A DNA stretch of 33,224 nucleotides, from positions 1 to 33,224 of the forward strand of contig WPIO01000318.1 of NCBI GenBank assembly GCA_009760855.2, in the 5' to 3' direction. Below, piece by piece: positions 31,244-33,224 of the stretch. This stretch comes from Cristatella mucedo (taxonomy: Eukaryota; Bryozoa; Phylactolaemata; Cristatellidae). Numbering within the stretch: the first letter of the stretch is position 1; each line of letters opens with the position of its first letter. A program made the translations under genes and the position numbers. The notes below the pieces were generated by a model. That model saw only the letters and a program-made list of their open reading frames with translations, was not told the origin of the DNA and made no database searches.

Positions 31244-31699
31244 GTCATTGTGGATGTGAAGGTGCAGTTCGACAACAGCTAGGATGCTCTTATTTCGGCG
31301 GCCCGGAACAAGACCAATAAATATGCAGCCATTACGTGGTCTTTCCTTACCGCTGGCTACCGGTAGGGAGTGGTGAGGCCATTCGTGGTCTTAGCTCTTG
31401 GCAGGTGGCGGCCCAATTATGAAGCTTGCCTGGCCGACCTCGGCATCCTGCACGCAGAGAGGCTTTAAGGCGGCACTGCCTCTAAGAAGTGATTATTGGC
31501 TCGGAGGCCGCATGAACCCTGTTCCTTAACCACGTGGCTCGGGAAGCACGCTCAACCCCAGGAGAACATTGGACCGTGGGCTTCTGCATATATACTAGAT
31601 AACAATATTTTTCTCGAAAATTTATGCGTATCTAAAGAGATATCGTCTACTTGTGCTCTTGTGTCGATGTGGCGAGTCAGCACAGCAGGGTCTCACAAT
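31244..31699. other. No gene seen
   Basis: GC-richer stretch (31320-31560) without splice-supported frames. Confidence 0.5.
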
Positions 31700-31777
31700 C
31701 TAATAATAGCAATAACATAATTAATTTGCCTAGTGCCCTAAGAGAACTTGATCGCTATTCAGGCACTTCACATATGC
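31700..31777 (-). mobile_element. Type 1 hairpin-only fragment (copy G)
   Basis: AAT-rich tail followed by GTGCCCTAAGAGAACTTGAT and TTCAGGCACTT, a worn version of the terminal hairpin region. No further 3' UTR. Confidence 0.65.
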
Positions 31778-32383
31778 CACCTGACTCGAACCAACACCCT
31801 CGGCCAGATCATGGTCGGGGCGGGCCTTAACCACTTGTATACATAAAACTTGTAGAATCCTGGCGAAGAATTTGAAGAAGTGAGTTAACAATAGGCTTAC
31901 ACCTACACACTAAAGGTGTGCTCGACTTAAGCTGTGCATGAAATACAAGACATATTGGTTAGGTTTTGTTAAAATGTATCCGAAGTCAATGTAATAGCTA
32001 ACCTAGCTCATCCATCAAACTAGTACACAGGTTGAAATCCTGAAGTAGGCTTAAATTTTCAACCCGCCTTGAGCAAGGTGTCAACTGCTCATGCCATTGC
32101 GACTGAATGCCTGTATACATTTTGCATCAGAAACAGTCACTTTTTCTTTGAATCCCTGTCAAAACCACAAGTCCTTTACAGTCTAAGCTGTAGTTCAGAG
32201 CACAATATATAGCTAGTCTTATTGCTAGTCGCTAGTAGCTAGTTGCTAGATGCTAGTCTGCTTATAGCTAGTCTTACTAGTCTTATTATAGCTATTGAAA
32301 AATAGGAGGATATTGCTCTAAGTAAATGTGGTCAGGGAAAATAAGGCTTTCTATTCGGTCGTTTATGCTTCTTTGAAGCTAGG
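31778..32383. other. No gene seen; contains short GCTAGT-rich tract
   Basis: Bases 32213-32290 hold irregular repeats of CTAGT/GCTAGT. The remainder is non-coding. The part at 31860-31990 weakly resembles 12385-12500. Confidence 0.5.
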
Positions 32384-32602
32384 TAATAATAATAATAATA
32401 ATAAAAATGTACTTGATAAAGCGCCCTCAGATAACTAAATCTCTCTCTAGGCGTTTTACATTTGCTGCAAAGGGAAATGCAATTGAATGGTGAGTAATAT
32501 CATGCTTGATAAACGAACAAAATGAATAACATGGTTAGAGGTGACAAGCACAGGGTCAGCATGCAAATGTGGTTAGTGGCAGCATGCACAGTGTCAGCAC
32601 GC
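32384..32602 (-). mobile_element. Type 1 3'-UTR fragment (copy H)
   Basis: Well-preserved (AAT)n tail, hairpin region (AAAGCGCCCTCAGATAACT) and 3' UTR, very close to the same part of copy A. It is probably among the younger insertions. Confidence 0.9.
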
Positions 32603-32652
32603 AGCTAAGTCCAGCGACTGGCACAAGGGCACACAATTTACGATTGAACTAG

Positions 32653-32865
<213 letters not shown>

Positions 32866-32922
32866 TTCTGAACTGCTGCCCATCTATACTTCCACACTAA
32901 CACCCTGCTCGCATTATACGAT

Positions 32923-33021
32923 ATGGGCAAAATAATTGCTGCAAGAAGCATCGTTCTACCAGTAGTGTTGCTGAGCATGCTGAGCATCGTGGCGACATAT
33001 GCTCTAGCTGAGGTCTTATGA
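32923..33021 (+). CDS. Short ORF resembling a signal-peptide exon (32 aa)
   Basis: From ATG 32923 the frame encodes a positively charged start (MGKIIAARS), a hydrophobic core ([18 protein letters not shown]) and a small-residue cleavage-like end (ALA), then EVL and a TGA (33019-33021). This is what a first exon of a secreted peptide looks like. As at 14852, the ATG is preceded by ACGAT, and CTAGCTGAG occurs near the end of both frames. However, the possible donor within the frame (GTCTTA at 33013) is weak; a better one (CAG/GTAATT at 33077) lies after the stop. It may be a real small gene continuing beyond the window, a decayed exon, or chance. Confidence 0.28.
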   Translation: MGKIIAARSIVLPVVLLSMLSIVATYALAEVL

Positions 33022-33224
33022 TGAAGTGCCACATTTGCACATACAGCTTAGCTGTAGCAAAATAACTAGATCACAGGTAATTACAAGTGCCACTAACTGT
33101 TCCAAAGGCAAGCTGAGTTGTCAAAAATAGCCACAACCCAAAGAGGTTCACATTGAAATCCACGGGCAGGAAGTTCCTTGTTGATAAATTTGATAACTAT
33201 GAGGTTTAATGCCGTATTTTTTAC

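Overview
This is eukaryotic, almost certainly animal (invertebrate) nuclear DNA. There are no dense prokaryotic reading frames. Long AT-rich stretches, simple-sequence repeats (CT, AG, TA, CA), exons with GT-AG splice sites, and many broken non-LTR retrotransposons fill the window. The species cannot be fixed from the sequence. A pacifastin-type inhibitor domain would fit an arthropod, but that is weak evidence.

The main find is a small spliced gene that no long reading frame reveals. Exon 1 (coding 14852-15015) encodes a signal peptide, a short pro-region ending in Lys-Arg, and the first cysteine of a domain. Exon 2 (coding 16727-16799) joins in the matching phase and supplies the other five cysteines. 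The spliced product is 78 residues with spacing C-x9-C-N-x-C-x-C-x7-C-T-x3-C, the pacifastin serine-protease-inhibitor signature. A probable non-coding third exon (17817 to about 18120) carries a poly(A) signal. The surrounding block is duplicated. A second intact cysteine exon lies at 22780-22852, a decayed copy of the promoter and 5' leader at 19011-19128, and a third partial block at about 26236-27250.

Layout. 1-98: foldback repeat. 110-388: possible last exon of another, unrecognised gene, with a poly(A) signal at 653. 871-3428: minus-strand CR1/L2-like retrotransposon (type 1), the best-preserved element. 3.4-8.3 kb: non-coding DNA with a duplicated 425-base unit and retroelement scraps. 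8345-9866: plus-strand type 1 copy. 10125-12100: minus-strand copy of a second family (type 2). 12528-14228: two type 1 remnants head to head. 14.75-18.1 kb: the inhibitor gene. 18.1-27.25 kb: mosaic of duplicated inhibitor-locus pieces and nested retroelements. 27.25-33.2 kb: mostly non-coding, with type 1 3' ends, long CA and TA tracts, and a possible signal-peptide reading frame at 32923.

No retroelement here looks active: all are 5'-truncated, frame-broken or lack catalytic residues. Apart from the inhibitor gene and the two weaker gene candidates, I see no host gene.
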